A DNA stretch of 64,000 bases from Coccinella septempunctata (GCF_907165205.1 NC_058191.1:28972064-29036063); one strand, 5' to 3'; counted from the first letter of the stretch, positions 9,209-22,364 are shown. Made by a program: numbers and translations. Notes: a model not told the origin generated them from the letters alone.

Positions 9209-12200
9209 CTAAAAATATCAATCAGAATGGAAAGAACGTATAAAAAAATTTGTTCTGTTCAAATAATGTTTTTTTTTTATTAAATGAACGATAATTTAAT
9301 GAGAACAGTGTGATCAATCTTATCCTGTGTAATCAATCTCCCCCTTTTTGAAAAAAAATTGAAGAAATGGAAAAAAATACCTTATTATATTCTAGTTGAA
9401 GCAACACTTTTTGATGCCATAAAATTAATGTGATTAATCTCACCCCATAACTAAACTTGATCACTCATTTTTCATGAGGTTAATGGATTTTTCTTTACTT
9501 ACACATATCCTTAGGTTGCAGCTAAAGTGCTTAGAAATGATAAATATCAAAAACTAAAGTACAAAAATAACCTCGGTTTATGGTAATAATTAATTGTGAA
9601 GAAACAATTTAAAGTATGAACGGAAGTGCACTTTGAATTAATTTCATGAAAATATTTTTAGGAATTCTGCATATGGATTTGGTCGACGTTAAAAAAGAAT
9701 GACCATGCGTACTGTCACAAAAAGTTTTTTTCAGAGAATGAAAATTATCACTTATGCCTTTTCCGCAATAGCTTTTCCGATTTCATTTAGTCGACCTTAT
9801 AAAACTCCAATCGGAGCATGAATAAACGGGTTAGCACCAGCATAGTTTTTCTGCTGAACGCCAGACGTCCGAACTTGGTAGGGCAGAAAATTAAACAAGT
9901 AAATCTCGAAGAAGGTTGCGTGTGACTTAGAAATGGTCGACTTAATATAATTGATTCTATGACTCGCAAGCCCGGCTAGAACAACCCCTAAGTTTCCGTA
10001 TAACCGGAGTAATTTTCGCGAGTGATATTATGACCGGGGCTCCATATTGATACAAGTTTTTCAATTAATTATTTTTCATTGCTAGCCCTAGAGCGATAAA
10101 TCGTACGGGGATGGGTCTTTCTCCTCTCGGAATGAACGAGTGTAGCCATTACAGATTACTACTTGACCTAATTAAGAAAGTAATGAGAAATTTCGGAGAT
10201 TATTGAGTGGATTATCTGAGGAGTTAGGCATAAATTTCTTCCTGAATGAATGGGTTGAAAGGCTGAAGTGATGTATTACTTATTTTGTTAATCCACCTAT
10301 AGAAGATTTCTCCCATTGTTATTATGCTAGTATTCTCCATGGCAGTACAATTTGTCCTGCCAGCAGGAGAGCTTTCAGAATGTTTGATTTCACATATAGA
10401 AACCTGGCCTGCTAGGAGAACTAATAACCATTCGAAAGAATTTGAAAAGTTTCCTAATGAATGTGTTTCGACTCGATAGCTCCAGTACATACCTAATTAT
10501 GACAACAAGAAGAATTGTTCGGTTTACATTCAGTCGTACAGAAAAAAATGAATAACAAAATAAGACGAAATGACAGAGTTTTCCCAAAAGCTACTCATAT
10601 CGATGACAGAATAAATAAAAGCAGCGTGTTTGGTGAGGAATGTACAAGTGCTGTTGTTCTTTATTATTGATGAAGGAAATGCCTATGAATTTGAGATTAT
10701 TGAAAAAATGCCAGTGTAAATTATTCTGCTGTTTCTTTTTTTTATGTTTTAGTGTCTTATAAGATAAATTTCACAGCGGGTTTTAAATTATAAGTTTCTA
10801 GTATTCTTTCTTTTTGGGTATAGTGAATAAATCAAAAGTGAACAAGTAAAATGAATAGTTATTTTTATTTTAATGATTAAAAATAAATCATATACATTTC
10901 ATTTGAAAAAATAAATCGATTTGAAATCCGTCATGTTAAAAGTTTTTTGTGGACACTTCATATGCTAGAGATGCTTTATTATAGCTGGCTATGAGCAATG
11001 ATTCTTTGTCTCTCAATCCATGTAGAGCTGCTATTAGTATGTGCAAGGGTTCGTGAATTATAATTAAGTAACAAAGCCTCTACAGATATCATTTTTTTGT
11101 CAAAATGACAAATATTTCGAAAACTATTAAAGAAAAATATGTGAATAGTAAACGAAAGCATGTAGGAAATTCCAGAGAATTATAAACACTATACTGAATA
11201 TAAAGTGTCCCATTTGAAAAATTCAAGTCAACCTCCATTCCTCTATAGTGGGACAACCCATATATTCTAAAAAATTTTCGGTTGTGCTATTCTTGGAGTA
11301 ATTCAAGTTTGCATCAAAACTTTTTGGCAAACTCTGACCGCCACAGTTATATCGTTCGCTGCGGCACTAGTGAGACACTCTGTATGTAGGTCGTTCCCAA
11401 GAAAAATTAAAAAAATTTAGGAAAACGAATACAGGAAACATGAAGCATAATTTATTTATCAAATTTTGTTCAGTAAAACTCAGTAGGTACCGAGCGTTTA
11501 TATTGATGGATATGTATATCGTGTATACATCCTGTACATCCTGTATAACTGACAACTATAATTCAAAAGCAGTGACTTAGATCAGATCAATATCTAATGA
11601 CTTGCTAAATTTCTGACTTAAATCTCAAATATTGAGCGAACTAAAGTCATTTTCGTAACACACCAATTTGATCTAAAATTTCAAAAATAATTAATAACTC
11701 AAAAACCGTTAAAGATAGCTATGAAAAAGTAGGAGTGAATAGATTTAATATTTTATGGAGTATCATAAAAAAATGGAAATACCGGATACCCGTTTGAAAT
11801 AACAAAGTTGTTGCCAAATTGTCGTACATCCGGCAACACTGAAAATGTGGAATTATTTTAAAAATGTATCTTACATGGCCAAATATCGATCCACAGAATT
11901 TAAAATCCTTACCATCAATAGTTTCCATAATAAATCTAATAGGGCATTCACCTTGGGACACCCGATATATTCTACGCCTAAGGAAAATTTCAGCTTACTG
12001 CTGGTAATCAAAAAATCTTACCGGACCAGAAAAATTTAAAATCTTTGTACTACCAGCAGGACTGGGTCTCGTGTACAGTTGTCCATCCGGAAGGACCATT
12101 TTGACTCTTGGACGTTCGATTATCAATGGAAGAAGAAGAATAAAATGTGTTTTGACATCGCATATTTCCGAAGGGGTACACATTTCATCTCGCGAAATAA

Positions 12201-14509
12201 ATGTTTTTGAGGGAAGAATCGCCTTCTACATATCTGACGCGGTATTAGTAAACACCAAATACCTGTATAAAAATATTTTCAGAACGAGTTGAAATATTTA
12301 TAGCATGGGAGATCTTTTTCGAGAAACAACTTTTTTTCGCTTCGAAAAATGCAGTAGGTAGATAAATATGTGATTTATCAAATTGATACTTTTACTGGAT
12401 GAGCTGAACCAACAAGGTTCACTCAATAAATTGAAGGCCTTACTCAGAGGACCCTCAGTTAACACTAACTCATTCATATTAAGTATCGTTTTCATATGAT
12501 TATTATTCTCATTATTTATTCTGTTTTATTTCTCATTCGGTGATCGTGGTAACGTTGTGTCAGAGAGGTAATTGGTTTTTGATAGACCATAGTAATACCA
12601 GTTCTGCTTTATGAAAGAGATATTATGATGAATTATTTTAGGTGAAATGTGCAATCGGCAAAGCATCGTCAACCCCTGATAGATACTCGAAGATCTAGTT
12701 ACGGATCCCATCAGCAGACTGTTCGTTCCATCAACGAAACCAAGAATCCCAAACAGCAGTCATTCCACATTTATGTCGATGAGAAAGGGTTCTGTTTCAG
12801 AAAGCGAATCATTAACCTCCGACCGAGAGAAAATAGAAGGCGGAATGATTCCCGAAGTGGCTTTCAATCTAATCTAATCTCTCTTCAACCAACGAGGCGA
12901 GCTGGGACATAAACAGAAGGCGGCCGATAGGGAGCCAATTTTCGGAGGGTAATTTGTCGGTTGTTTGCGGATTAAATTTTTTCACAAAAACCGAAACGGT
13001 TTAACGGGGCAATAAAGGACGAACCGAACGATATACAGTGCACCACACACGAGAGAAAAAGTTTGTACAGCGGCGTCGGTTTTTCTGTGCCATGAAATTT
13101 TATTCATTAAGAAATTAGCACAAAACGAACCATAGGAATTACTCCTCCCTATCTCCTACCTGGAAAGCAATCTTCAATAAATTTTCCTGCGCGTCTACAA
13201 CACACGTGCCGAATAGCCAGAGGCGTCGATAGTTAGAGGCGTAGGCGAAATAGGGCACCTACTGTATGTGCGTCTTACATTGACTACTCCGTCTCAACAA
13301 CGTTTCCTTAACCTTTGTGTTCAGGAGGAGACAACGAAATGATGAAAATATTAGATAGGTAAAATCAAAATTTTATATTTATAATGATAAACAGTTTAGG
13401 TGATAATGTTTTCGCCACTTAGAATTCTTTAAAAAACCACTTAACTTGTCCCGTTACACCTTCACATTGTTCTCTTAATTCTAAAACTCTTAACAGAGTT
13501 TGGAATTCAATTTTCAACACTGAGGATATGCACAAGGATCTTGTTGGTTTATCTAAGACTATGAAACCGTTGACGATTCTGGGATGGACTGAGCTACGAT
13601 CGAGTTCAGTTATAGGCTTATTGCTACCTTGTCTCAGTGGGAGATTTCCGCGACTAAACTATGTGACTACCAGAAAGTAGCTTCCTTGACAGGATATGAA
13701 CTAGAAGGTTAATAAAAATCCTTGCCATCAGTCTACTAGCAGCACAGCACTACTGCAGCACAGACCTTGATCTGTGTGTAGATCTACTCTTTCTTTTTGT
13801 AGGAGGAATAATTTAATTTCTAGGATCTACTCGTTCTCAAGTGGAAGAGAGTATACAAATTCTTTTTTTTTGTATCTGGAGACTTTGGATTCAGAGTCAA
13901 CGAACTATCGGATGATAGCGCAGCTTATGTTGAACTTTTAACGAGTTATTGGAGTTAATGGACTTCTCTGGTAAATGAGTGCAATCAGAGATTGTGGCAA
14001 GTAGGAGTAAACATAAACGTATTACAAGTTTTTTATTGCGGGATACTGCAGCCAAAAGTAAACTTTTAATATTCTATTATCAAGTATATGGTCGTATGAG
14101 CCTCTAGACAGACTTTTCAAGAACGCGTCCAGCGTTGTGGAAAAGCCAAATGGAATAAATTCATTATCACGGTTACTGTATAAATATTCATGATATATCC
14201 TGATTTTGTTTTCCGAAAAAACAAAAGCTCCTTTCTATCTCAGACTGAGTGTATGGGTAACAATAAAATGCGAACCTTCAAAAGAATAAGAAATGGATCA
14301 CGCCTTCATAGTAAAGCAGGTACTTCAAAAGAATCTAGCCCACAAACGCTCTTACCCTGTAGAATCGATTGATTGTAGTAGACTGTAGATGGTGGCATAA
14401 AAAATCATATGGTATTTGTTGCTGAATTAGTTTTTTCTCGTATGAACGCAAAAGTTCGGTTTGAATTGGCAACAGTCGAAGGAATGGAAGCAATATTGAT
14501 GTATCAGTC
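9209..14509. other. No gene recognised; scattered repeat fragments
   Basis: Long AT-rich stretch. 11200-11400 and 11820-11970 carry repeat-like ends (GGGACAACCCATATATTCT and GGGACACCCGATATATTCT, direct orientation). 12880-13050 and 13140-13320 are less AT-rich islands without coding signal. I see no intact gene. Confidence 0.5.
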
Positions 14510-14905
14510 ATGCCGCGAAGACGTTTGGCTCGTATACAACTTGACCAAATCGTACGGTATATACTGGAAGCGTTTTCCCCAGCGAGAAGCTGGACGTTTG
14601 TATGACCAGAAAGAGGTATCGTGTGAAATATGATAATTGAAACAATAATCGTTAAACTTGTAGCAGAAGCTATTCGTGAAAATTTCATTTGAATTGACGA
14701 TAATGTCCATCCTCACACTCACTTTATAGTCGCCCGTTTTATGAAACACTGGAAGCTCATGCTTTTTAAAGGATGAACAGGCTAGCTCCCTCTCCAGACG
14801 TGAATTGCATCGAGCCTCAGTGGTTAGATATGGCTAGAAAACTGTCATCCCTAAAAGAACCCATTAAAAACCAGGAGGAGCTTCCTAATCCTTGCTAGAT
14901 ATTTG
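14510..14905 (+). pseudogene. Tc1-like transposase, internally deleted
   Basis: An N-terminal piece from ATG 14510 reads MPRRRLARIQLDQIVRYILE, resembling the first helix-turn-helix of Tc1-like transposases. The catalytic end follows only about 40 bp later: VKLVAEAIRENFI, a stop, then DDNVHPHTHFIVARFMKHW and, after a frame change, RLAPSPDVNCIEPQWLDMAR. DDNxxPH and SPDxNxIE are the second Asp and final Glu regions of a DD34E enzyme. A full transposase is about 340 residues, so the middle half is deleted. KLSSLKEPIKNQEE is related to the remnant at 63235-63730, which suggests one family. Confidence 0.7.
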
Positions 14906-16020
14906 GACCAATTTGTCCCAAAATTGCATAAATTGTCACATCGAAAATATACCTTCAAAGCAAGGAGTTAACGAACACTATATTTTTAAACCATCCTTGG
15001 GCCTACCATACTGTTGAAGGCGTTAACCATTTGTGATTGACTATTAATCTTGGAACCGAAACCATACCTTAAGACTACTGCTCGTAAAGTAAGAGCCAGT
15101 AGACAAACTAAGAGCATCACCGACCCCTCTGTCGTCTTCTGGTCGACAGGGATTCTCACAGTGGTACCCAATGACACAGGTAGAAATTTTTATCCTGAAA
15201 TGTTAAGCATTTTTTGTTATCAGACTGCTCACAATTTTTTTAGAGAATTTTCTACCGTTGTTGAGATCGCTGGTGCACCAATCAGTGTTAAAATATCCAG
15301 TACTTAGGTAGAACTATTCAAAATAAGTAATTCAACCAAAAATTGTCTTAATAAAATATACCAGATGGCTGAGAGTACAAGCATAACCTAACAACTACTA
15401 AAGACAAGCTCAAAAGGACAGACATCAGGGATAAAAAAGACTGAGGGAATCCTCAAAACAGAAATCAGCCACGGTATGGTATGATTTCCGACATAGGGAA
15501 GAGACATTGTTTCATAATATACAGGATGTTTTCGAAGGTGTTGCTTTTTTTTTGACAGAAAGTAGAACTCATCAAAATAAGTCATTCAACCGAAAATTTT
15601 CTATATAAACTATCCTGGCTGAGATACAACCCCTAGAAGTTCGACAAAATTTCATTGAATTTCAAGTACGAGACTGTGGAAGGTGACTCCGGAATTGTAA
15701 ACACGAAACAAAACACAAACATATGGCTGGAGAATGAATGGTTCAGTACCAAGTTCATCGGATTAGATGCATCAGGTCACTTTTGAGATAATCATAACTG
15801 TTGAATCGTGCAATTTAGGGTGAAAAAAAAAGTAGAAAATCTAGGCAGTTTCTTGAAAGCGCTTATGTTAGTTATGTTGAAAAAGTGCTATGATGTTTCC
15901 CAATTTCATCCCATTTTTACGATTGTTTGAATGTTCGAACAAGAAGATTGTGATGCCCATTGTGCAAAAATTCGTGAATAAGTTAGACGAATTTTATTGG
16001 TGAGATTTTGAAGTAGGTAT
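14906..16020. other. No gene recognised
   Basis: Nothing supported except a repeat-terminus-like TATACAGGATGTTTTCGAAG near 15518. An open stretch at 15050-15307 matches nothing I know. Confidence 0.5.
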
Positions 16021-16202
16021 TAAGGCGAAAACACATTATTAAAACGCAACGCGACCCGATAAAACGTGATGCTTGTTGAGTCGAATCAAATGTATTGTTT
16101 TCTATAGACCAGAATCATACTATGAACACCCGAAGCGACGCCACGCGCGTACAATTTACGCGTCAGCTCGCGTCGCGTGTTCATAATGTGTTTCCGCCTT
16201 TA
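16021..16202. mobile_element. MITE, 182 bp, 37-bp imperfect TIRs
   Basis: The left end TAAGGCGAAAACACATTAT and the inverted right end (…ATAATGTGTTTCCGCCTTTA) pair over about 37 bp, including GCGACGCG-type cores. The length and lack of coding capacity fit a miniature non-autonomous DNA transposon. The superfamily is not determined because the target duplication is ambiguous. Confidence 0.75.
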
Positions 16203-16656
16203 CTTTATTTTTTACACTTGTATCCTAAAGTCTCTTCTGTCAGTTAGTATCGAAATGAGACATTTCATAAAATCGTGTAAGTTACTAAAAAATAATGTGA
16301 ACAATTCGGAAATCCCAAGTTTCCATTTTCATTACCACGTAAATATTGAACAAGTTAATATTCTAAACGAAATCACATGGTCGAATCAGAATATGAGTTT
16401 TTTCCCGCTGCTTTGCCATAATTCAGATAACAAACGGTCTAGGGTCATATTAGGATCTATTTCAGTAATCATTTTAAATTTTTTTCCAACTTTGTCATTT
16501 TGAAAGTTTTGTATAGGTGTTTTTTGGTGAAACGCTTCATTTTGACCAGTTCTACCTTCTGTTGAAAAAAAAGCCTCACTTTCAAATACACTCTGTATGT
16601 ATGAGTTTTAGCAGTTAATTAAACGTATGCTTATCAAATTATATCGAGCTATCAAC
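16203..16656. other. No gene recognised
   Basis: AT-rich. A 108-codon chance frame at 16177-16503 overlaps the MITE end and lacks any recognisable motif. Confidence 0.4.
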
Positions 16657-16988
16657 TAGATATCTAACAACTAAAAAGATGTGGGATGTGAATGAGCTCA
16701 TCGAACGCTGTGCGCACGCGCTCTTTAAATCGTAAACGTCTTCTCTCTTCAATGCGATCTCACCTTGAACACATTGCCTGCTAGGCATTAGGTATTCTAT
16801 AGAATGCCCAGTCATTCTATATGTATGAAAATTATATTTTATACAATGCCTGGCCTTTTCAGGCATTTTATACAATGCCGGATTATACGCATTGCCGGCA
16901 ACACAACCAAAGAGCAGGAGCAGGCCACTTTTATGCCTAATCACTTGCATAATCTTTCAGTCGCATGTGCAACTGGCAAGTGGCAACC
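16657..16988 (+). repeat. 332-bp direct repeat, copy 1
   Basis: Starts TAGATATCTAACAACTAAAA and ends around GCATGTGCAACTGGCAAGTG. It aligns to 17293-17625 in the same orientation with substitutions and small indels. It holds the hairpin-prone motif TGCCTGGCCTTTTCAGGCA. Confidence 0.85.
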
Positions 16989-17292
16989 ATTGAACTCAAG
17001 AACTGGAATGGCATCTCGATGCAGGCAAACTGAGGAAGACTGAAAGGGAAGATGTAGAGCAATCTATCTCTCTTTGCGCTGTGTCAATTGGTTTATAACG
17101 ATGTAAACAAAAACGACCCGGAGCGTTGTATACGTTGAAGTGAGACTACTGCTGCGTCTGATGCGGTTATTCGATTGGTTGTCGAACCACTAGAAAGAGA
17201 TGGCTTGCTCTACATCTTCCGTCTCAGTTGAACACACTTTTCGTCGTATTTCGGTACATAAGAGGCCCTTCCAGTTCTTTTAGAGTTCAATG
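16988..17292. mobile_element. Foldback/MITE (about 305 bp) between the direct repeats
   Basis: The left part (CATTGAACTC..GAACTGGAA, then GGAAGATGTAGAGCAATC) is inverted at the right (GCTCTACATCTTCC, then TTCCAGTTCTTTTAGAGTTC). The outer 22 bp and an inner 35-bp block (about 17040-17078 with 17193-17228) both pair. The centre contains GGTTTATAACGATGTAAAC. No coding capacity is seen. Confidence 0.7.
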
Positions 17293-17625
17293 TAGATATC
17301 TTACAACTAAAAAGAAGTGGGATGTGAATGAGCTCATCGAATGCCGCGCGCACGCGCTCTTGAAATCGTCAACGTCTTCCCTCTTCATTGCGATTTTACC
17401 TTGAACACATTGCCTGCTAGGCGTTAGGTATTCTGTAGAATGCCCACGCAATATAGGAAAATGATATTTTATACAATGCCTGGCCTTTCCAGGCATTCAA
17501 TACAATGCCTGGCCTTTCCAGGCATTCTATACAATGCCGGTAACACAACCAAAGAGCAGGCTTCTTTTAAGCATAATCACCTGCATGCCCTTTTAGTCGC
17601 ATGTGCAACTGTCAAGTGGCAACTG
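17293..17625 (+). repeat. 332-bp direct repeat, copy 2
   Basis: Second copy, period 636 bp. It carries a local duplication of the TGCCTGGCCTTTCCAGGCAT hairpin unit (17475-17533) that copy 1 lacks. Confidence 0.85.
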
Positions 17626-18336
17626 TACCCGTGACTGCATCCTCAATGGTATGGACATGGAATAACCCCATTTCCAAAATGTTGGGCCCCTTCCATTCCG
17701 CCTGTTGACGTTGAATCGCTCCTTCTACCCCATTCCTCAACTGATTCGATATTGAATTTTCCGCGTCGCTAATATCGAATACCGCCATTGTCATTCCCTC
17801 GGACGTCCATGCGAGAACCAGGCAATGAAGACGGTATGTGTTGCCCATTCGCCATAAAAGTCAGCGTCGAATAAGGTAATATAAAATTCTAATATAAACG
17901 GGCCGCCCAGCCGGATACAATCTGAAAATACATCGTGTGGCGGCGTCGGTGGCAGCGGTAAACGGGAGGGCCGTCGGCGTAATCGATGCGGTGGCAGTTT
18001 ATTCAAAGTGGGGAACGCAGGTTGACTTTGCGCCAAACCAATTTATAAAAGTTGATAACGTGAAACATTGTGAAACTTTTTCCAATCATGCTGAGTAATC
18101 CACCTTCCGTCTGCTTTTCGGTTTCTTCTACACGTGATGCTGGCAATGAAGATCGAATTCGGTCCGTGTTTTATTGTCAAGTTATTTCGAAGACAATTAT
18201 TTTTTTTTATTTTGAGGGAAAGATTCGGCACGAACGAAGTCACAAGGTTTCTAAGTTGTTCCATTTTGAGGTAGATGGCATCTTTCCGGTTATTTTTCAT
18301 GCTGTATGTTCTGACATATTTGGTTGTGTGAAATTC
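17626..18336. other. No gene recognised
   Basis: 17650-18030 is noticeably less AT-rich than its surroundings (for example GGGCCGCCCAGCCGG and GGCGGCGTCGGTGGCAGCGG) without a supported reading frame. It could be conserved noncoding DNA. Confidence 0.4.
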
Positions 18337-18340
18337 TTAA

Positions 18341-18776
18341 GAGTAGGTCATACCAAGAGACTTTCTCGCCATCCCTATAAGACGTAAAGGGGGAAGACTA
18401 CCAGAATATGGGGTGTTACCAGAACACTTGCACGATCAGTAGAAGTTACGAATATTAAATAGTTTCCACTTTAGTCGAAAAGATGGCAGCACTTTATGAA
18501 CGTCCTTTATTTCAATTTCAGTAGGATTCGAATTATAGCCAATGGCGAGACTTTTCGAAGAATTTTTTTATGTCGAAATTCACTGAAGAAATCATTCAAC
18601 CTCGGAAAGTGAATAACATGAATGAACATTTGTTAATTTCTATCTTTTTTTCGTTTTCCGAGATGACGAACTGATTGAATTGAGTTATAATAAAACCCCA
18701 TATAAGTTAGTCGTTTTTGACGTAAGATATAACGTTTGGCGTTTTAAACTGACCACTAAAATAGTGTAGACTCCTC
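18341..18776. mobile_element. TTAA-flanked MITE A, copy 1
   Basis: TTAA at 18337-18340 and 18777-18780 flank a 436-bp unit whose ends (GAGTAGGTCATACC and GTGTAGACTCCTC) are imperfect inverted repeats. A related copy lies at 42903-43346 in the same orientation, sharing GACTTTCTCGCCATCC and GCCAATGGCGAGACTTTTCG. TTAA duplication suggests piggyBac-type mobilisation. Confidence 0.75.
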
Positions 18777-18780
18777 TTAA

Positions 18781-19291
18781 GGGGAAGTAGTACATACGAT
18801 TCGAGATCAAGTCGATCGACATTGGTTGCTTTACGGATGCTACCCCAAATACGAAAATATGTCACATCTTTGAGCAATAGCCTGAACTGAGTCAGTTGAA
18901 AAGTAGAAATGACCACGTGAGAGGTAATATTAGGAATATTGAACAATTTTAATTTAATTTTATTTTAATTTAATTTTGGCATATATCACTATGAAAATGT
19001 TTGCATTATATGAACAATTGAATCGCCGATGTCACCTCGTTGTTCTATTCATCGAAATATGTCGAAAAACCGTCGAAAAATGATTGTGAAAACAAGTTTT
19101 ATTGACACTAAAGTTCAAGTTTTTTTTCCCCATAAAAAAAACAACTAAATTGGAAAAAAAGAGACGGGGTGACATCAAGACGTCCTTTAACTTCAATTAA
19201 AAAAAAAATCAAGACGTAAGAAATTGAAAGCGTAAATTAGGAACTAGTGAATGCCGTTTTTGAACGGAGATTCTTGAGGTATTACTTCCCC
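18781..19291. mobile_element. TTAA-flanked MITE B
   Basis: The left end is GGGGAAGTAGTAC and the right end, inverted, GGGGAAGTAATAC. TTAA flanks at 18777-18780 and 19292-19295. The left TTAA is also the right flank of MITE A, so B appears to have inserted at A's target-site duplication. The 511-bp interior is AT-rich and noncoding. Confidence 0.75.
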
Positions 19292-19295
19292 TTAA

Positions 19296-21498
19296 GAGTC
19301 AGTGATTGACACGCAATATGTGTAGGTCAGTTCACTTCATTATTTCCATCTGAGAACTATGGAACATGTTGATTTTGAAAACTGAAGATTTCACATTGAG
19401 ATTATTCCGAAATATCCAGAGGCCGTTTGCTCTATGAGGCAGTTGAGGCCGTGTTTCAACTATAAATTAAAAAAATTATCCATATTGACGAAATACATAT
19501 TTTTTAATTCACATCATTCACTTTCATCATTTGCATTCAGAAGTATTTGGAGCAACAGAGGGTGTTTCATGAGTAGTTGGTCATAGCCTAATAGTGAACG
19601 AGGGTCATCTAGGCCTTTCAGAAAAGTTGCTTCTTTTGTATCCAAAGGCCATTAGTTTCGGATATACAGGGATTTATGGATTTCGGCTGAAATTTTGGAT
19701 ATCCATAGCTTGAGAACCAGTAGTCCCATTTTGATTGTGGGCTCTTTTACTTTCGATGACCCTTCGAGATGAAACATAATTTGTAATTTATAGTTCGATA
19801 AGGGGGTAACATGACACTGCGACCTTGAAGTCTATTGTGACCCCAATCAGACATGTTCTGATACAAGAGTATCTGAGTCCTCATTCTTCCTATGTAAAAA
19901 TGGCACATGCAATTCTCAGACTATCAGGACAGAACTCAAAATATTGAGATTTATTTTTCGAATATCAAAATCTATATTTTCTGCATCAGTTGTAACATTT
20001 TTGTGATTCCTTGCTCAAAAGTAACGGTTTTTGAGCAAAAAATGTATTTATCAACAGGTTGGTACCTATGTAGCTTGTATCGGAGTGATGAAACAAGTCA
20101 ACACATAATGAAATAATATTATTGATTGACTTTGAATTTGCTTTGAATAACTAACTGAAAATTTTTGAAATACAAAAATATAAGTATTCTTTAGATACAG
20201 TTTTTTGGAAATAGGATCACTGTGCCGAGCCAATATTCAATCGAACAACGGTGAGTAGTCGAAGTGGAAGTGGTAGTCATGAAAGTTTCAGAATTCCAGA
20301 CAACCTGTATATGGATCGCCCACATCAGGCAAGAAAGACGTAACCTACTCAATAATTTTTATCTTCTGAACAGAAGTTTACCTATCCTTTCTACCAACAG
20401 AAGGCCATAATTAAGGGGAGTTGAAAATTCTCCTTAGCAACAAAGTCAGCAGAAAGGGGGAGAAGAAATACGGTTTTATTTTCCATGTGGGGAGTTTTAA
20501 TGTCTGAAAGATGGCAACAAATAATGGTCCAAGTGTCCGTCCGAGGACTCTCGAAGCTTTTGAAATCAATGCCAACGGTGAATGAACGTGTCATCATCTC
20601 GTATGGGACGTGTCACGTGCCTCAAACAATATCCTCAAACAGAAGATTTATTATCGTTTCTTATACAGGAATTTATACCGCTTTTATAGCGAGGCAGTGC
20701 TTTCAATCCTCCCTCCGTTTGTCCCTTTGTGAAAAGTATTCTTGTTATTATGTCGGGCGGAGTTTCACTTTTACAAGTGGAAACGGTAACGATGGATGAT
20801 TTTTGAACTTTCAGGAAATGGTCCCACCTTCCGTGAAATTTTCTCATACTGAATTGATGTTACCAATAAATGTTTCTAGTTTAAAAAATTTACTATTCAA
20901 TATTTCCAAGAAAAGTTCTGAAAATGGGGAGGCATTGGGCATACCAGAGTTTTGACATTTTTTACTGAGGTTGCCGAAGGAAAAGTACTAGATTTCAGTT
21001 CATTTGGAAAATAAGTATTATTATTTTTCTGCGTATCTCTCTGTTAACTCTCTAAAGATCTTTGTTGGCTAGGAGATACAGTTGTGTTTTGTGTAGTGTA
21101 GGCATTGTTTCATAATTCTACCCTCAAGAGATATGACCCTTTCTTAGGAATCAAGATATCGCTTTCTAGATTACAGTGAGGAATGCTTACGACAGTTTTC
21201 AGTTGTCCTCAGCACCGAGTTCCTTATCTTCAACAAAAACTTTCGCAATTCGGAGTATTTTTTGATTAGACACGAATCTGTTTGATTAGACACGAATCTG
21301 TTTGATTCGTTTGTGGGAAGAGCGAACAAGACTAGCTGACCACTCTGTGCCGGAGGTTTTATAGGCTGCATAGTTCCAATGGTCGCTCAGAATTATTCCA
21401 TATTGAGGAGACCATGACTGGTGATAGATAACCTAGGGAGAGTCTACATCCTCATTCGTTTTTATGGACGATAATGTCTGACCTCATCGTACCATAAA
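19296..21498. other. No gene recognised
   Basis: Short open stretches only. A 20-bp tandem direct repeat (TTTGATTAGACACGAATCTG) lies at about 21261-21300. No protein family is recognised. Confidence 0.5.
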
Positions 21499-21789
21499 TA
21501 TACAGAGTGTTCCTGAATTGGAGGTGCAAACGAAAAGAGGTGTTACAGTTAGAATTGAGTATCTACACTTCACAAGATATTCAATTAAAATTTGATTTGG
21601 CATATAAATATTATAATTGATAGTTCACACCATGTTACATGCCAATTTCGATAGCAAATCAACAGGGTGATATTTTTTCTCGAACACTGTACCCTGTTTT
21701 CATCCGGAACTTTTATTTGGTGAGCTACTGTTAATTTGAAAAAATGTAAGAAGAAGCTTTGTTGTTATACTAAGCTTTATGGCCTCCTG

Positions 21790-21790
<1 letters not shown>

Positions 21791-21836
<46 letters not shown>
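21791..21836. repeat. (GA)n microsatellite
   Basis: About 23 uninterrupted GA units. Confidence 0.95.
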
Positions 21837-21839
<3 letters not shown>

Positions 21840-21921
21840 AATTTATTGATTTGACAATCAAACGGCTATCGACCGCAGTCTTCCAGCCAGTTAAATACAG
21901 TATTGTTTCACAAGAATGAGG

Positions 21922-22364
21922 AATTCTCCTCGATTTGGGTTATCACTGCATATGCAAGTTTGAACTGAATAATTATGAGTTTCATTCATGATATTTTCGA
22001 ATGCACCGCGGAAACTATTCAAAATCAATCTTCAAATATGGGGTTTTAAAATTTAAATCGCTTGGTTTCAAGTTTACGATTTGGCAACAGCGCCTACTAG
22101 ACAATAAAAAGAACAATGTCCGATCAGCTTGTTTATAAAATAACAGCTGTTGTTACAGGTGCGTACCTACTGGCAAGCCTCAACTGCAACCGGACATAAA
22201 AATCCCATAAAATTTTACGACCTTCCTCGTTCGTCGCGGACTTCATAGACAGCCTTCTTTGTCTATCTCATCAAGATAATGTATTTGTTGTCCTTTATTA
22301 TCAAGCCATATTTCAGTCGATGTTGCCAACTTGTGCAATCGAAATGAAACGCTTCAAATTTTAA
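21922..22364 (-). repeat. Dispersed repeat R58, inverted copy
   Basis: Reverse-complement relative of 58311-58758. Shared blocks include CACCGCGGAAACTATTCAAA, GATTTGGCAACAGCGCCTAC, AATCCCATAAAATTTTA and GATAATGTATTTGTTGTCC. The unit itself holds an internal inverted repeat: GTTGCCAACTTGTGCAATCG pairs with the GATTTGGCAACAGCG side, and both end in a TTTGAA(T/G)CG(T/C)TTC-like box. Confidence 0.8.

Noticed and set aside
16639..17043. Overlapping frames in the direct repeats
   Set aside because: They cover hairpin-rich repeats on both strands and lack any domain.
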